Source: Mycobacterium sp. 852014-50255_SCH5639931 (GTDB taxonomy: Bacteria; Actinomycetota; Actinomycetes; Mycobacteriales; Mycobacteriaceae). Taken from it: DNA of 64,000 nucleotides. The notes beneath the pieces are model-generated. The model did not search any database. It was not told the origin of the DNA and was given only the letters and a program-made list of their open reading frames with translations. Where the stretch lies: positions 186,001 through 250,000 of the forward strand of contig NZ_LZSV01000011.1 of the NCBI RefSeq assembly GCF_001665605.1, in the 5' to 3' direction. Shown one piece after another: positions 24,856-33,621 of the stretch. Made by a program: the position numbers and the translations under genes. Within the stretch, counting starts at the first letter, position 1; each line of letters starts with the position of its first letter.

Positions 24856-24874
24856 TTGACAAGTTACTTGTCAA
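24856..24874. promoter_or_regulatory. perfect 19-bp palindrome, MarR operator
   Basis: TTGACAAGTTACTTGTCAA has 9-bp arms around one base and lies between the divergent lpqC-like and marR genes, 28 bp before the MarR ATG. The TTGACA within it could also be a -35 element, which would make binding mutually exclusive with RNA polymerase. This is the classic MarR arrangement. Confidence 0.75.
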
Positions 24875-24901
24875 TTGCGGTGAGGGTGGCACACTCTTCC
24901 C

Positions 24902-25360
24902 ATGCGACGCCCTCTGCATCCGGACTGGCAACCCACCGTTCCCGCGCTGGTGAACCTGGTGGCCGCGTCCGGGGCGCCACGCTTGCGGGCGGCGTTTGCC
25001 GCGGCGGGACTCGACGGGATCCGCCCGGGGCAAGCGGTCGCGCTCGTACCGCTGGCGGCCGGTGGCCTGCACGCGTCGGATCTGGCCGATCGGCTCCAAG
25101 TGAGCCGGCAGGCGGTCGCCCAGGCGATCACCGGACTGGAGCGACATGGCTACGTCACCCGAGTCCCCAACCCGCTGGATGCGCGGGCCCGAATCATCGA
25201 GCTGACGCCACGCGGCCGACAAGCGTTGCGGGTAATGCGCTCTAGCGCAGTCGAATTGGAGCGGCAGTGGGAGCAGACCCTAGGCCGTCAGCGATTGGCT
25301 GCGCTACGTGAGACCTTGCAGATGTTGCTCGCGGCTCAGACCGAGGCGGCGGGGGAATAG
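24902..25360 (+). CDS. MarR family transcriptional regulator
   Basis: Winged-helix repressor of 152 residues. The DNA-binding core (about 55-105) contains LHASDLADRLQVSRQAVAQAITGLERHGYVTRVPNPLDARARIIELTPRG, in which the recognition helix and the DxRxxxxxLT wing signature (DARARIIELT) are clear. Flanking helices form the dimer interface. It is divergent from the lpqC-like esterase across a perfect palindrome and probably represses itself and that gene; ligand unknown. Confidence 0.9.
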   Translation: MRRPLHPDWQPTVPALVNLVAASGAPRLRAAFAAAGLDGIRPGQAVALVPLAAGGLHASDLADRLQVSRQAVAQAITGLERHGYVTRVPNPLDARARIIELTPRGRQALRVMRSSAVELERQWEQTLGRQRLAALRETLQMLLAAQTEAAGE

Positions 25361-25436
25361 CCGCCGCCGGAAATTCCCATGTCTTGATCGTCGCCGACGG
25401 CCTAGGCTCGACCCAAGACAGTGAACAGGAGTCGCC

Positions 25437-25706
25437 GTGCCCATCTTCATGGTCGAGCGCAACTTTGCCGAGGAACTGGAGCCCGGCCTCGAGGTTGCCG
25501 ACGGTATCAATCGGATCAACGACCTCGAGGGCGTTCGCTGGATGTACTCGTTCCTGTCGGCCGACAAGCGGAAGACGTACTGCCTGTATGAGGCGCCGTC
25601 GCCGGAGGCCATCAGGTCCGCGGCGGCGCGCGCCGGCCTGCCCGCCGACTCCGTCGTCGAAGTGAAAGAGCGCCTGATGCCGGACGGGGCGCTGTCCGAC
25701 ATCTGA
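25437..25706 (+). CDS. DUF4242 (SCO4226-like) small protein
   Basis: Ferredoxin-like-fold protein of 89 residues in the DUF4242 family, of which the Streptomyces member SCO4226 binds nickel. The N-terminal PIFMVERNFAEEL and central VRWMYSFLSADKRKTYCLYEAPSPEAIR stretches are characteristic. Function is unknown; ligand or metal binding is inferred. The start is GTG with CAGGAG about 6 nt ahead. It ends 5 bases before the stop of the convergent LuxR-type regulator. Confidence 0.83.
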   Translation: MPIFMVERNFAEELEPGLEVADGINRINDLEGVRWMYSFLSADKRKTYCLYEAPSPEAIRSAAARAGLPADSVVEVKERLMPDGALSDI

Positions 25707-25711
25707 GGGCG

Positions 25712-28621
25712 CTAGCCGAGAAGCTCGTGGTCGGCCGCGTACATCGCCGCCTGCGTGCGGTTGGCGGCGCCGGTTTTGATCAGGATGTTGCGCACGTGGT
25801 TCGCGGCGGTGTTGGTGCTGATGAAGAGGCGCTCGCCGATCGCGCGATTGCTCAACCCCTCGGCGAGCAGCCGCAGCACCTCCACCTCCCGTTCGGTCAG
25901 GCCGTCCGGACCCACGGGACCCGCGGCCAGCACCGAATCCGCCAGGTCGACGACGCGGGCCTGCCCGATCGCAGCGGCGATGGCGCGCGCCTCGTCGGCC
26001 AGCCGCCGGGCGTCGTCGGTGCGACCACACGACGCGGCGAACAACGCGTGCCGGGCCAGCGTCTCGCTGACATGCACCACCGAGCCCATCCGGCGGTCCA
26101 TCTCGATTGCGGCGGCGAAGTGCCGCTCGGCAGCGGCACCGTCCCCGCAAAGCGCCGCCATCCGGGCCAGATATCGGTCGGCGCTGCCGAACAACGCGAC
26201 GAACTGGCCGGCCACCAAATTCTTTCCGGCATAACGCGAGACGAATGGGCGCAACGCGTGGACCGCTTCGCGCTGGGAAAGCCCTAACGCCGCCTCGACC
26301 ATGAACACCAGCTCCATCGGCCACTGCGCATCCTCTAGGCGGTCGCCGAGGTTGCGGTTGAGCAGTTGATTGAGCGCACGGTTCATGCCGCGTTCGCACT
26401 GCAACTCGGTGTACAGGGCAAGCAGCCCGGGCACCCAGCGGCCGGCGAACGTTTCACTGCCGTCGATGAAGCCGCCGAACCTTATCAGGTCGCCGGTTTC
26501 GCGGCGGATCATGAACATCTGAACCCCGTTCGAGCCCTCGGTGTCGTCGGTGCCGAACAAATCGCCTGTGCGCAAAGCGATGTCGGCCCATCGTTCGGCG
26601 CCGGTGAAGTCGCCGCGCAGGTAGGCCAACGCTTGTTCGATGCACGCGCCGACAAAGCCGAAGGCGGGCTGACCGCAGCTTTGGGCCGCACGCCGCATGT
26701 CGGCGGTCGCGGCGGCCAGGCCGTCGGGCCGGCCGGCCAGGTAGCTGACCATGGCGTGGAAGTGTGACGCCGCACCCAACGACTCGTAGTCGCGGCGCGA
26801 TAGCGCCATGTGCGATACCTCGGCGGCACGCTCCGCCTGGATTTCACTCATCTCCGGGGTGAGGCCCTGCCACAGGCTCGTCTTCAACGTGTGCAGCAGC
26901 ACCGCCTCGTCGCCGACGGCCCGCGCGCGCTCGATCGCGTCGGCGCCGACCTCGCGGGCCCGCTCCGCCTCGCCGGCGAAGGCCAGCGCGCGCCCGAAAC
27001 TGCCGAGCGCCTGCACATAGCGTGGGTCATCGGCTTGCAGCCCGCACGATTCCAGGGCCGACGCCAGCAGGTCGGCCGCCTTCGAAGTCGACTGGCCGGG
27101 GCGCCAATTCGCTTCCTCGTAGCCGACGGCAGCCTCCAGCCGCATCAGCGGGTCGTCCATCGCGCCGATGCGTTCGTAGATGGTCCGCGCCCGCACGAAG
27201 GAGCCGGCGCGCACGTGGTTGGCGGCCGCGTCGAGGTGCAGCCTGGCCCGCTCCGCGAGGCTGAGCTCGGGAAGCGAGGCGGCCCGCTCGAACCACTTGG
27301 CCGCGTCCTCATAGGCCAGGCTGTGCTCGGCCATCCGGGCCGCCCGGCGCGCATAGCGCAACGCCTGCTCGTGGTAGCCCAGCACGTGCGCCATCAGGAA
27401 GTGATTGGCCAGACGGGGAACGAGCGACGGGTCGCCACGTCCCTCGAGCGCCTCGGCGGCGCGCGCGTGCATGATCCGTAACCGCGATGCCGCCATCCCG
27501 CCGAGCACCGATTCCCGGGTCAGCGCGTGCACGAACGCGAACTCGTCGTCCGAGTCGTGCACCGCGCGGACCAGCCCGACCGCCTCGGCCGAATCGATCG
27601 CCGCCAACGTCGCGGCGACCTCCGCCTCGCAGGTCGAGATGAGCGCCGGCAGGTCGAACGTCTGGCCCAGCACCGCCGCCTGCTCGATGACCGCCCGTAC
27701 GCCGGCCCCCAGCCCGGCGAGGCGGCGGGCGATGGCGTCTCCGATGGACCCGGGGACCGTATGCTGCGTGCCCAAAGTGGCTAGCCCACCTCGGATTTCG
27801 AGGTCATTGACCAATTCGGTGAGGAAGAACGGATTCCCGCCGGTCCGCTCGCGCAGCAGGGCGGCGGCTGTGCGCACCGACGCCGGGGCCAGCTGCTGGG
27901 TTCGTGCGACGAACTCGGCGATCGCCTCGGTGTCCAGGCCCGCCAGGTCCAGGCGCCGCACCCCGTCGAACCGGTGCAGCTCGGCCAGCCGGGTGGCCAG
28001 GTCGTCGGACCGGTCGGGCTCGGTCGTGCGGAACGTGACCACCACCAACATGCGCACATCGGCGCAGCCGATCAGCACGTGCTCGAGCAGCGCGAGCGTG
28101 GGGAGCTGCGCCCAGTGCAGGTCGTCGAGGATCAGCGCGATCGGGCGATCGACGGCCAAACGCCGCAGGAAGCCGGTCAGCGCGTCGAACAGGGCCTGCC
28201 GCGCCGACCCGACGTCCGGGGCCGGGCCGCCGTCGGGCAAATGTCGAACGACTTCCGACGAGAGCCGTCGCAGCTGCGGCCCCGCGTCGCTCAACGGCTC
28301 CCCCATCGAACCCGGCGGACCGGCGATCAGCAGCCGGTCGAGCGCTTCGGCGAAGGGCGCGTAGGGCAGGTCCTCGTCGGCGGTCGAACTGCCCACCAGC
28401 ACCGCGACACCGTGGTCGAACAGCGTTCCGGCCACCTCCGCGGCCAGCCGCGTCTTACCGGCACCGGGCTCGCCGCCGATGAAAACCGCCTGGCGATTAC
28501 CCCGCTCGACGCGCTCCCAGGCCTGCTCGAACACCGCCAGTTCCGCGTCGCGACCCACGAGGGGGCCCCGGCGGCGAGCGATCAGTTCGGCCGGGAGCGG
28601 GGGCGGCACCCACTGCGCCAT
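25712..28621 (-). CDS. large ATP-binding LuxR (LAL) transcriptional regulator
   Basis: LAL/MalT-like regulator of 969 residues. The N-terminal AAA/STAND ATPase has Walker [10 protein letters not shown] (49-57) and Walker [11 protein letters not shown] (about 161-170), followed by a long alpha-helical TPR-like sensor region (about 380-890) and a C-terminal LuxR helix-turn-helix (about 905-965: [26 protein letters not shown]). Such proteins are ATP-dependent activators that respond to a ligand bound by the TPR region. It faces the FAD oxidase gene across a 22-bp palindrome, so that gene is the obvious target. The length is usual for the family. Confidence 0.92.
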   Translation of the reverse strand: MAQWVPPPLPAELIARRRGPLVGRDAELAVFEQAWERVERGNRQAVFIGGEPGAGKTRLAAEVAGTLFDHGVAVLVGSSTADEDLPYAPFAEALDRLLIAGPPGSMGEPLSDAGPQLRRLSSEVVRHLPDGGPAPDVGSARQALFDALTGFLRRLAVDRPIALILDDLHWAQLPTLALLEHVLIGCADVRMLVVVTFRTTEPDRSDDLATRLAELHRFDGVRRLDLAGLDTEAIAEFVARTQQLAPASVRTAAALLRERTGGNPFFLTELVNDLEIRGGLATLGTQHTVPGSIGDAIARRLAGLGAGVRAVIEQAAVLGQTFDLPALISTCEAEVAATLAAIDSAEAVGLVRAVHDSDDEFAFVHALTRESVLGGMAASRLRIMHARAAEALEGRGDPSLVPRLANHFLMAHVLGYHEQALRYARRAARMAEHSLAYEDAAKWFERAASLPELSLAERARLHLDAAANHVRAGSFVRARTIYERIGAMDDPLMRLEAAVGYEEANWRPGQSTSKAADLLASALESCGLQADDPRYVQALGSFGRALAFAGEAERAREVGADAIERARAVGDEAVLLHTLKTSLWQGLTPEMSEIQAERAAEVSHMALSRRDYESLGAASHFHAMVSYLAGRPDGLAAATADMRRAAQSCGQPAFGFVGACIEQALAYLRGDFTGAERWADIALRTGDLFGTDDTEGSNGVQMFMIRRETGDLIRFGGFIDGSETFAGRWVPGLLALYTELQCERGMNRALNQLLNRNLGDRLEDAQWPMELVFMVEAALGLSQREAVHALRPFVSRYAGKNLVAGQFVALFGSADRYLARMAALCGDGAAAERHFAAAIEMDRRMGSVVHVSETLARHALFAASCGRTDDARRLADEARAIAAAIGQARVVDLADSVLAAGPVGPDGLTEREVEVLRLLAEGLSNRAIGERLFISTNTAANHVRNILIKTGAANRTQAAMYAADHELLG

Positions 28622-28654
28622 GCAAACAAGGTAGCCGCGACGGTATTGGTCGGT

Positions 28655-28676
28655 CGATAGTCAGATGTGACTATCG
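28655..28676. promoter_or_regulatory. 22-bp palindrome between LAL regulator and FAD oxidase
   Basis: CGATAGTCA-GATG-TGACTATCG has perfect 9-bp arms, 34 bp before the LAL start and 103 bp before the oxidase start. It is a good candidate LuxR-type box for activation of the oxidase and autoregulation. Confidence 0.7.
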
Positions 28677-28778
28677 TGGAATGCCTCGGAAATGCTCGGT
28701 TGTGGTCATGACGCGCGGTTCACCGACCTCGTAACGTCGGCGCATCAAGACCGGCGAGCAAACAAGGAGGTGTGGGCC

Positions 28779-30155
28779 ATGAGCCTCACAACCGCAACCG
28801 ATGAACTACGCGCCAGGCTCGGCTCGCAGGTGATCCTGCCCGACGACCCGCGGTACGAGGAGGCGCGGGCGGTCCACAACGGCATGATCGACAAGCGGCC
28901 GGCGGTGATCGCCCGCTGCGGCTCGCCCGCCGATGTCGCGACCGCCCTGGAGTTCGCGCGGGACCGCAACCTCGTTGTCGCCGTGCGCGGGGGCGGTCAC
29001 AACGGCCCCGGCTTCGGCACCGTGGACGGCGGACTGGTCATCGACCTGTCGCCAATGAACCGGATCGACGTGGACGCCGACAGCCGCACCGCCCGGGTCG
29101 AAGGCGGGGCGACGTGGGCGCAAGTGGACGGCGCGACGCACGCATACGGGTTGGCGGCGCCGTCGGGCATCATCTCTTCCACCGGAGTCGGGGGCCTGAC
29201 CGTGGGCGGCGGTCACGGCTACCTGTCCCGCAAGTACGGCCTGACCATCGACAATCTGGTCGAGGCCGAGCTGGTGCTGGCCGACGGCCGCGTGGTGCGG
29301 GCGTCCGAATCCGAGCATCCCGACCTGTTCTGGGCGCTGCGCGGCGGCGGCGGAAACTTCGGCGTCGTAGCGTCATTCACGTTCCGGCTGCATCCCGTGC
29401 ACACCGTGATCTGCGGTCCCACGGCATGGCCGGCGTCGGCCACCGCCGACATCCTCTCGTGGTACCGGGACTTCATGCCTGCGCAGGACGAGGATCTCTA
29501 CGGATTCTTCGCGGCCATGACCGTCCCGCCGGCGCCGCCGTTCCCCGAGGCGTTCCACCTGCAGAAGGCGTGCGCCGTGGTCTGGTGCTACACGGGCGAT
29601 CCCGCCGGCGCCGAGGAAGCGTTCGCGCCGGTCCGGCAGATGGAACCGGCCTTCGACGGGCTGGGCGCCGAGCCTTTCCCGGCGCTGCAGTCCACCTTCG
29701 ACGGCCTGTATCCCAAAGGGCTGCAATGGTATTGGCGCGGAGACTTCTTCCGCACGGTGCCCGACGGCGCGGTTGCGGCCCACGCCCGCTTCGCCCAGGA
29801 GCTGCCGACCATGCATTCCACGATGCACCTGTACCCCATCGACGGTGCGGTCCATCAGGTCGGCCAATCCGAGACGGCGTGGGCGTACCGGGACGTCAAC
29901 TTCTCCCAAGTGATCGCGGGGGTGGACCCGGACCCGGCGAACGCGGAGTTGTTGAAACGCTGGGCGATTGACTACTGGGACGCCACCCATCCGTACTCGG
30001 CTGGTGGTGCCTACGTGAACTTCATGATGGACGAGGGGCAGGAGCGGGTCCGGGCGACCTATGGCCCGAACTACCAACGGCTCACCGAGGTCAAGGCGCA
30101 ATACGATCCCGGCAACGTGTTCCGGATCAACCAGAACATCCGGCCCGCGGGGTGA
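28779..30155 (+). CDS. FAD-binding berberine-bridge-type oxidoreductase
   Basis: Flavoprotein of 458 residues in the PCMH/BBE family, oxidising alcohols, sugars or polycyclic substrates with O2 or another acceptor. AVRGGGHNGPGFG (about 66-78) carries the histidine that covalently binds FAD. The second-attachment cysteine region reads SGIISSTGVGGLTVGGGHG with no Cys, so only mono-covalent FAD is expected. The C-terminal BBE segment (YDPGNVFRINQNI) is present. ATG at 28779 follows AAGGAGG by 8 nt, deciding the start over upstream ATG 28692. Probably activated by the divergent LAL regulator. Confidence 0.9.
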   Translation: MSLTTATDELRARLGSQVILPDDPRYEEARAVHNGMIDKRPAVIARCGSPADVATALEFARDRNLVVAVRGGGHNGPGFGTVDGGLVIDLSPMNRIDVDADSRTARVEGGATWAQVDGATHAYGLAAPSGIISSTGVGGLTVGGGHGYLSRKYGLTIDNLVEAELVLADGRVVRASESEHPDLFWALRGGGGNFGVVASFTFRLHPVHTVICGPTAWPASATADILSWYRDFMPAQDEDLYGFFAAMTVPPAPPFPEAFHLQKACAVVWCYTGDPAGAEEAFAPVRQMEPAFDGLGAEPFPALQSTFDGLYPKGLQWYWRGDFFRTVPDGAVAAHARFAQELPTMHSTMHLYPIDGAVHQVGQSETAWAYRDVNFSQVIAGVDPDPANAELLKRWAIDYWDATHPYSAGGAYVNFMMDEGQERVRATYGPNYQRLTEVKAQYDPGNVFRINQNIRPAG

Positions 30156-30201
30156 CCCGCATACTGGGCGTCGGGGGAGCTTACCGGGAGGGCAGCCTTT
30201 C

Positions 30202-31059
30202 GTGATCACTCGTGATGTCGAGGCCGTTGCGGTGGCCGACTTGGCGCTGTCGCCCCCGCGGGTGGCGGTGGCCGTCACCGTGGACGGGGAGATTCTGGTC
30301 CTGCCGGCAAGCGTGAACCTTGACGAGCCTGTCGATCCCGCTTGGTCGACCCGCATCGTCCAGGTGCCGGATGGCAGCCCAGACCTTGCCGACCGCAATG
30401 TCGTTGTGGTCGCCGACGACGGTCCACAGTGGTTCCGGTTGCGTTCGTTGACGATCCGCGGCACAGCCCAGGCCATGGGGGATCGCACGTACCGGGTCGC
30501 GCCCGAGCGGATCGTGGCCTGGGACTACGGTTCGCTTCGTGCGGTACCGGCACCGCCGGTGACGCCGGCTCGGCGACCGGCCTCTAACCCGCCCGCCGAC
30601 GAGGACGACGTCCATCCGTTTCGGTCGCCGAACGTTGAAGCGGCCGTTCGCAGCTCGCGGGTGATGATCGTGGCCAGCCGTTCGCGGAGGGGAACGCCGT
30701 TCGCCGTGCCGCTGTGGTTCGTTACGGACGGCGGCCGCATCTATGCGACGACCTCGGCGTCGTCCTGGACGGTCCGGAACGTGGATGCCTCGCCGCGGGT
30801 CGCCCTACTGCTGGGCGGCGAGGCTGGCGCAAGCGCCGACCGACTCGTGGTGCGCGGACACGCCACAGCCGTCCGAGGCGTACCGCCGCCGGCGGTGCTC
30901 GCCCAAATCGCTTGGCGCTACTACCTGCAACCGCGGTTCGCAGTGGTCGAGCTCAGTCACCTGCGGCTGTGGGCGCTGCGGATGCGCTATTACCGCCAGT
31001 CGAGTCCGGCGTACCTGGTGATCACGCCGGAAGCGGCAACCGAATGCCGGTTCCCTTAG
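30202..31059 (+). CDS. pyridoxamine 5'-phosphate oxidase-like split-barrel flavoprotein
   Basis: Protein of 285 residues containing one clear split-beta-barrel flavin or F420-binding domain in its C-terminal half (about 140-270: RSSRVMIVASRSRRGTPFAVPLWFVTDGGRIYATTS, RVALLLGG, RLVVRGHATAV). The N-terminal half (about 1-110) looks like a diverged second barrel, with PRVAVAVTVDGEILVLP and FRLRSLTIRGTAQAM. The N-terminal tract starts at GTG 30202 after GGGAGGG. It follows the FAD oxidase by 46 bp on the same strand and may be co-transcribed. Reaction unknown; related actinobacterial proteins reduce substrates with F420H2 or bind heme. Confidence 0.75.
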   Translation: MITRDVEAVAVADLALSPPRVAVAVTVDGEILVLPASVNLDEPVDPAWSTRIVQVPDGSPDLADRNVVVVADDGPQWFRLRSLTIRGTAQAMGDRTYRVAPERIVAWDYGSLRAVPAPPVTPARRPASNPPADEDDVHPFRSPNVEAAVRSSRVMIVASRSRRGTPFAVPLWFVTDGGRIYATTSASSWTVRNVDASPRVALLLGGEAGASADRLVVRGHATAVRGVPPPAVLAQIAWRYYLQPRFAVVELSHLRLWALRMRYYRQSSPAYLVITPEAATECRFP

Positions 31060-31077
31060 CCGCTTTCCCTGCGACCG

Positions 31078-31890
31078 CTACGGCGTCTTGAGGAAGACGT
31101 CGTTGAGTGTGACGGTGCGCAGGTTGCGCTCGCGGATGGTGTCGACGAGCTGCGGGTAGACGTGCGTCACGGGCAGGTGATTGAGGTGCCCGATGACGAT
31201 GGCCTGCGGCGTGAAGTACTGATCGGCCATCTGCACGATGTACTCCTCGGTGATCAACGTCGAATCCGACAGCGACCCCGACCATAGCGTCGGCACGGTA
31301 TAGCCAAGGTCGGCGGCCACGGCGTCGACGACGGCGTTGCGCTTCGCGTACGGCGGCCGCCAGTACGGCTTCGCGCCGATGCCGTACGTCTTCTTCAGGA
31401 ATTCGTCGTTGCGGCTGAGCTGTTGGGCGACTTGCTCTTTGGACAGCGTCGTGAGGTCCGGGTGTGACCAGGTGTGGTTACCGAGTTGGATCTGTCCGCT
31501 GTCGACCAGGGGCCGCAGCATCTCCTTGTTCTCGGTCCAGGAGTCGTAGGTGCCGTTGACGAAGTAGGTCAGCCGCACACCGGTGTCTTTGGCGAACTGG
31601 GTGTACGCGCGCACCACCTCGCTGTTGACGCCGTCGTCGACGGTCAGCGCGAGCAGATCACCCTCGCCGGGGATCTTCATCAGCGCGCCCCCACCGGGCA
31701 GCGGGATGCGGGCGCTCAGCGGCGGCGGCGGCAACAGAGCCGACGGGGCGGTCGGGCCAGAGGTCGCCACGTCGGAAGGCCCGGGCACCTGGGCGAACGT
31801 TCGCGGCTGCGGGTCGACGACGAGCCGGGCCGCGCCCACCCCCGCGACGACAGACGCGGCGAGCGAACCGAGGAATTGACGGCGATTCAT
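31078..31890 (-). CDS. exported polysaccharide deacetylase (NodB-type)
   Basis: Metal-dependent deacetylase acting on peptidoglycan or another N-acetylated polymer. The NodB core has TVDDG (metal Asp pair), HTWSHPDL (HxxxH metal histidines) and WRPPYAKRN, with a late LNHLP segment. The preferred ATG at 31890 opens with MNRRQFLGSLAASVVAGVGA, a twin-arginine signal, so export is by Tat. An in-frame ATG at 32022 would add 44 low-complexity residues, and a ribosome site is weak at both. It converges with the split-barrel gene with an 18-bp gap. Confidence 0.85.
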   Translation of the reverse strand: MNRRQFLGSLAASVVAGVGAARLVVDPQPRTFAQVPGPSDVATSGPTAPSALLPPPPLSARIPLPGGGALMKIPGEGDLLALTVDDGVNSEVVRAYTQFAKDTGVRLTYFVNGTYDSWTENKEMLRPLVDSGQIQLGNHTWSHPDLTTLSKEQVAQQLSRNDEFLKKTYGIGAKPYWRPPYAKRNAVVDAVAADLGYTVPTLWSGSLSDSTLITEEYIVQMADQYFTPQAIVIGHLNHLPVTHVYPQLVDTIRERNLRTVTLNDVFLKTP

Positions 31891-32096
31891 CGCGGGCAGG
31901 CGAAGGCCGGGCGCAAACGTCGGACCGGGTGATCCGGACTGGGCACGGTGTTGGCTGCGCCGCTGCGCGCTTAGAGCCGACCCCCGGAGGGGTCGCCCGT
32001 CGTGCACAAAATCGCCAGCCATCAGCAGCGAACCGTACCACTACCAGGAACAATATGTCGGTTGCGTTACGGGAGGGTCAGCTGTGAATTTCGCGA

Positions 32097-33488
32097 TCAG
32101 TGTGATTCCGCGCCGCCGCGTTGGGGCAGCTGCACCGGCTCGGCGGCGGGTGTGCCCAGCGTCGAGGCCAGCCACGGCAGCGCCGCCTCAAACGCCCCGG
32201 CGGCAAACGGCCAGTCATGCTTGCCCGGCTGACTGACCACGGCGCAGCTGATGCCGTTGGCGCTGGCCGCAGCGCACAACGCGTTGGCGGCGGCGTCCTG
32301 GCCCTCCGGATTGGCGGTCGGGTCCGTGCTGGGAGCGCTCGCGGTGGAGTTGGCCTCCTCGGCGACGTTGCGCGGCTCCGAGGATCCCGGGACGTCGAAC
32401 CAGCCCGACAAACCGGTGTAACGACCATGCCGCGCGATCACGGTGAGGGGGTCGAACGCGGCCCAGGCGGTGCGGTCGCCGCCGAACAGCTTGGCGATCG
32501 TCTGATCCTTGGGGCCGACGTTCGGGCTGCGGTCGCCGGCGATGTCCACGAATGCGCTGAACAGCTCCGGATGCATGACGGCCAGGTCAACCGCGCAGGT
32601 GCCGCCCATCGACCATCCGGTGACGCCCCAGTTCGCCCGGTCGGCGCTGACGCCGAAGTTCGACACCATGAACGGCACGATGTCCTTGGAGAGGTGATCG
32701 GCGGCGTTGCCCCGGCTGCCGTTGACGCACTCGGTGTCGTTGTCGAACGAACCGGTGGGATCGACGAACACCAGCACCGGCGAGAAGCCGCGATGCGCGG
32801 CGGCGAAGTTGTCGATGGCGGTGAAAGCGCCGCCCGGGCCGAGCCAGTCGGCCGGGGTGTTGAACGCCGAGCTGATCATCATGACCGCCGGCAGTCGGGG
32901 TGGCGGATTGCTGTTGAACCATGCGGGCGGCAGATAGACCAGTTCTCGGCGGTGGCGAAAGTGGGAGGCGTTGTCGTCGATGTCCACCGGCACCACCACG
33001 CCCTTGGTCGGCCTGGTCCCGGCGACCTGCATCTCGGTGACCCGCAGCCGGTCGATCTGGTCAGGCAACGGCACGGAGGTCAGTTGGTTCCACGCGGCAA
33101 GCGCCGTCGGGAAGTAGCCCACCCAGCCGTTCAACGCCAGTCCCGCGCACAAGGCGCACAGCGGTATGGACAGCACGGCCACCCCGCGCCGCCACCAGCG
33201 GGCGCCCCGCCAGCCCACCAGGAAGACCGCGGCGGCCAGGCCGCTCATCGCGATCCACAGCCACAGCGTCGTCGGCGCCGGGTCCCCGGCCACGCCGAGC
33301 GACGTGATGTACCGGTACGCGAGCGCGGTCACCGCGGCGGCCGCGATCAGGGCCACGGGCAGCACCCGCTTGAGCCAGCGCGGCGCACGCCACTGGATCG
33401 CGATGATCAACGCCAGCAGCGTCAGTCCCTGCACGGTCGGCGGAAACCAGCCGTGCAGCAGGGACAGTCGTCCGAAGAATTGGTCCAA
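32097..33488 (-). CDS. membrane-anchored esterase (antigen 85/esterase D-like)
   Basis: Protein with three or four N-terminal membrane helices (about residues 15-130) followed by an exported alpha/beta-hydrolase domain. GVTGWSMGGTCAVDLAV holds the Ser nucleophile, DIAGDRSPN follows, and GKHDWPFAAGAFEAALPWL near the C terminus supplies His. This is the architecture of mycobacterial transmembrane esterases related to the mycolyltransferases. The start is uncertain: TTG at 33488 (AAAGG 9 nt ahead, MDQFFGRLSLLHGWFPP) is preferred, and a GTG at 33584 would add 32 basic low-complexity residues. It lies downstream of the copper ATPase on the same strand. Confidence 0.8.
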   Translation of the reverse strand: MDQFFGRLSLLHGWFPPTVQGLTLLALIIAIQWRAPRWLKRVLPVALIAAAAVTALAYRYITSLGVAGDPAPTTLWLWIAMSGLAAAVFLVGWRGARWWRRGVAVLSIPLCALCAGLALNGWVGYFPTALAAWNQLTSVPLPDQIDRLRVTEMQVAGTRPTKGVVVPVDIDDNASHFRHRRELVYLPPAWFNSNPPPRLPAVMMISSAFNTPADWLGPGGAFTAIDNFAAAHRGFSPVLVFVDPTGSFDNDTECVNGSRGNAADHLSKDIVPFMVSNFGVSADRANWGVTGWSMGGTCAVDLAVMHPELFSAFVDIAGDRSPNVGPKDQTIAKLFGGDRTAWAAFDPLTVIARHGRYTGLSGWFDVPGSSEPRNVAEEANSTASAPSTDPTANPEGQDAAANALCAAASANGISCAVVSQPGKHDWPFAAGAFEAALPWLASTLGTPAAEPVQLPQRGGAESH

Positions 33489-33621
33489 CGGTCGTTGCCT
33501 TTGCTGAGTCGATCGCTGCGCGGGGCGGACCCGTGGTCTTTTCGAACGCGGGGGGTCGGAACAACTATCCCACACCAGCCCCACCCGTCCGCCCGCCAGC
33601 GTGGCGTGTGGGCGCGGTGAT

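Noticed and set aside
32121..33620. 499-residue plus-strand frame
   Set aside because: Antisense to the membrane esterase; Arg/Gly/His-rich and without hydrophobic or catalytic patterns.
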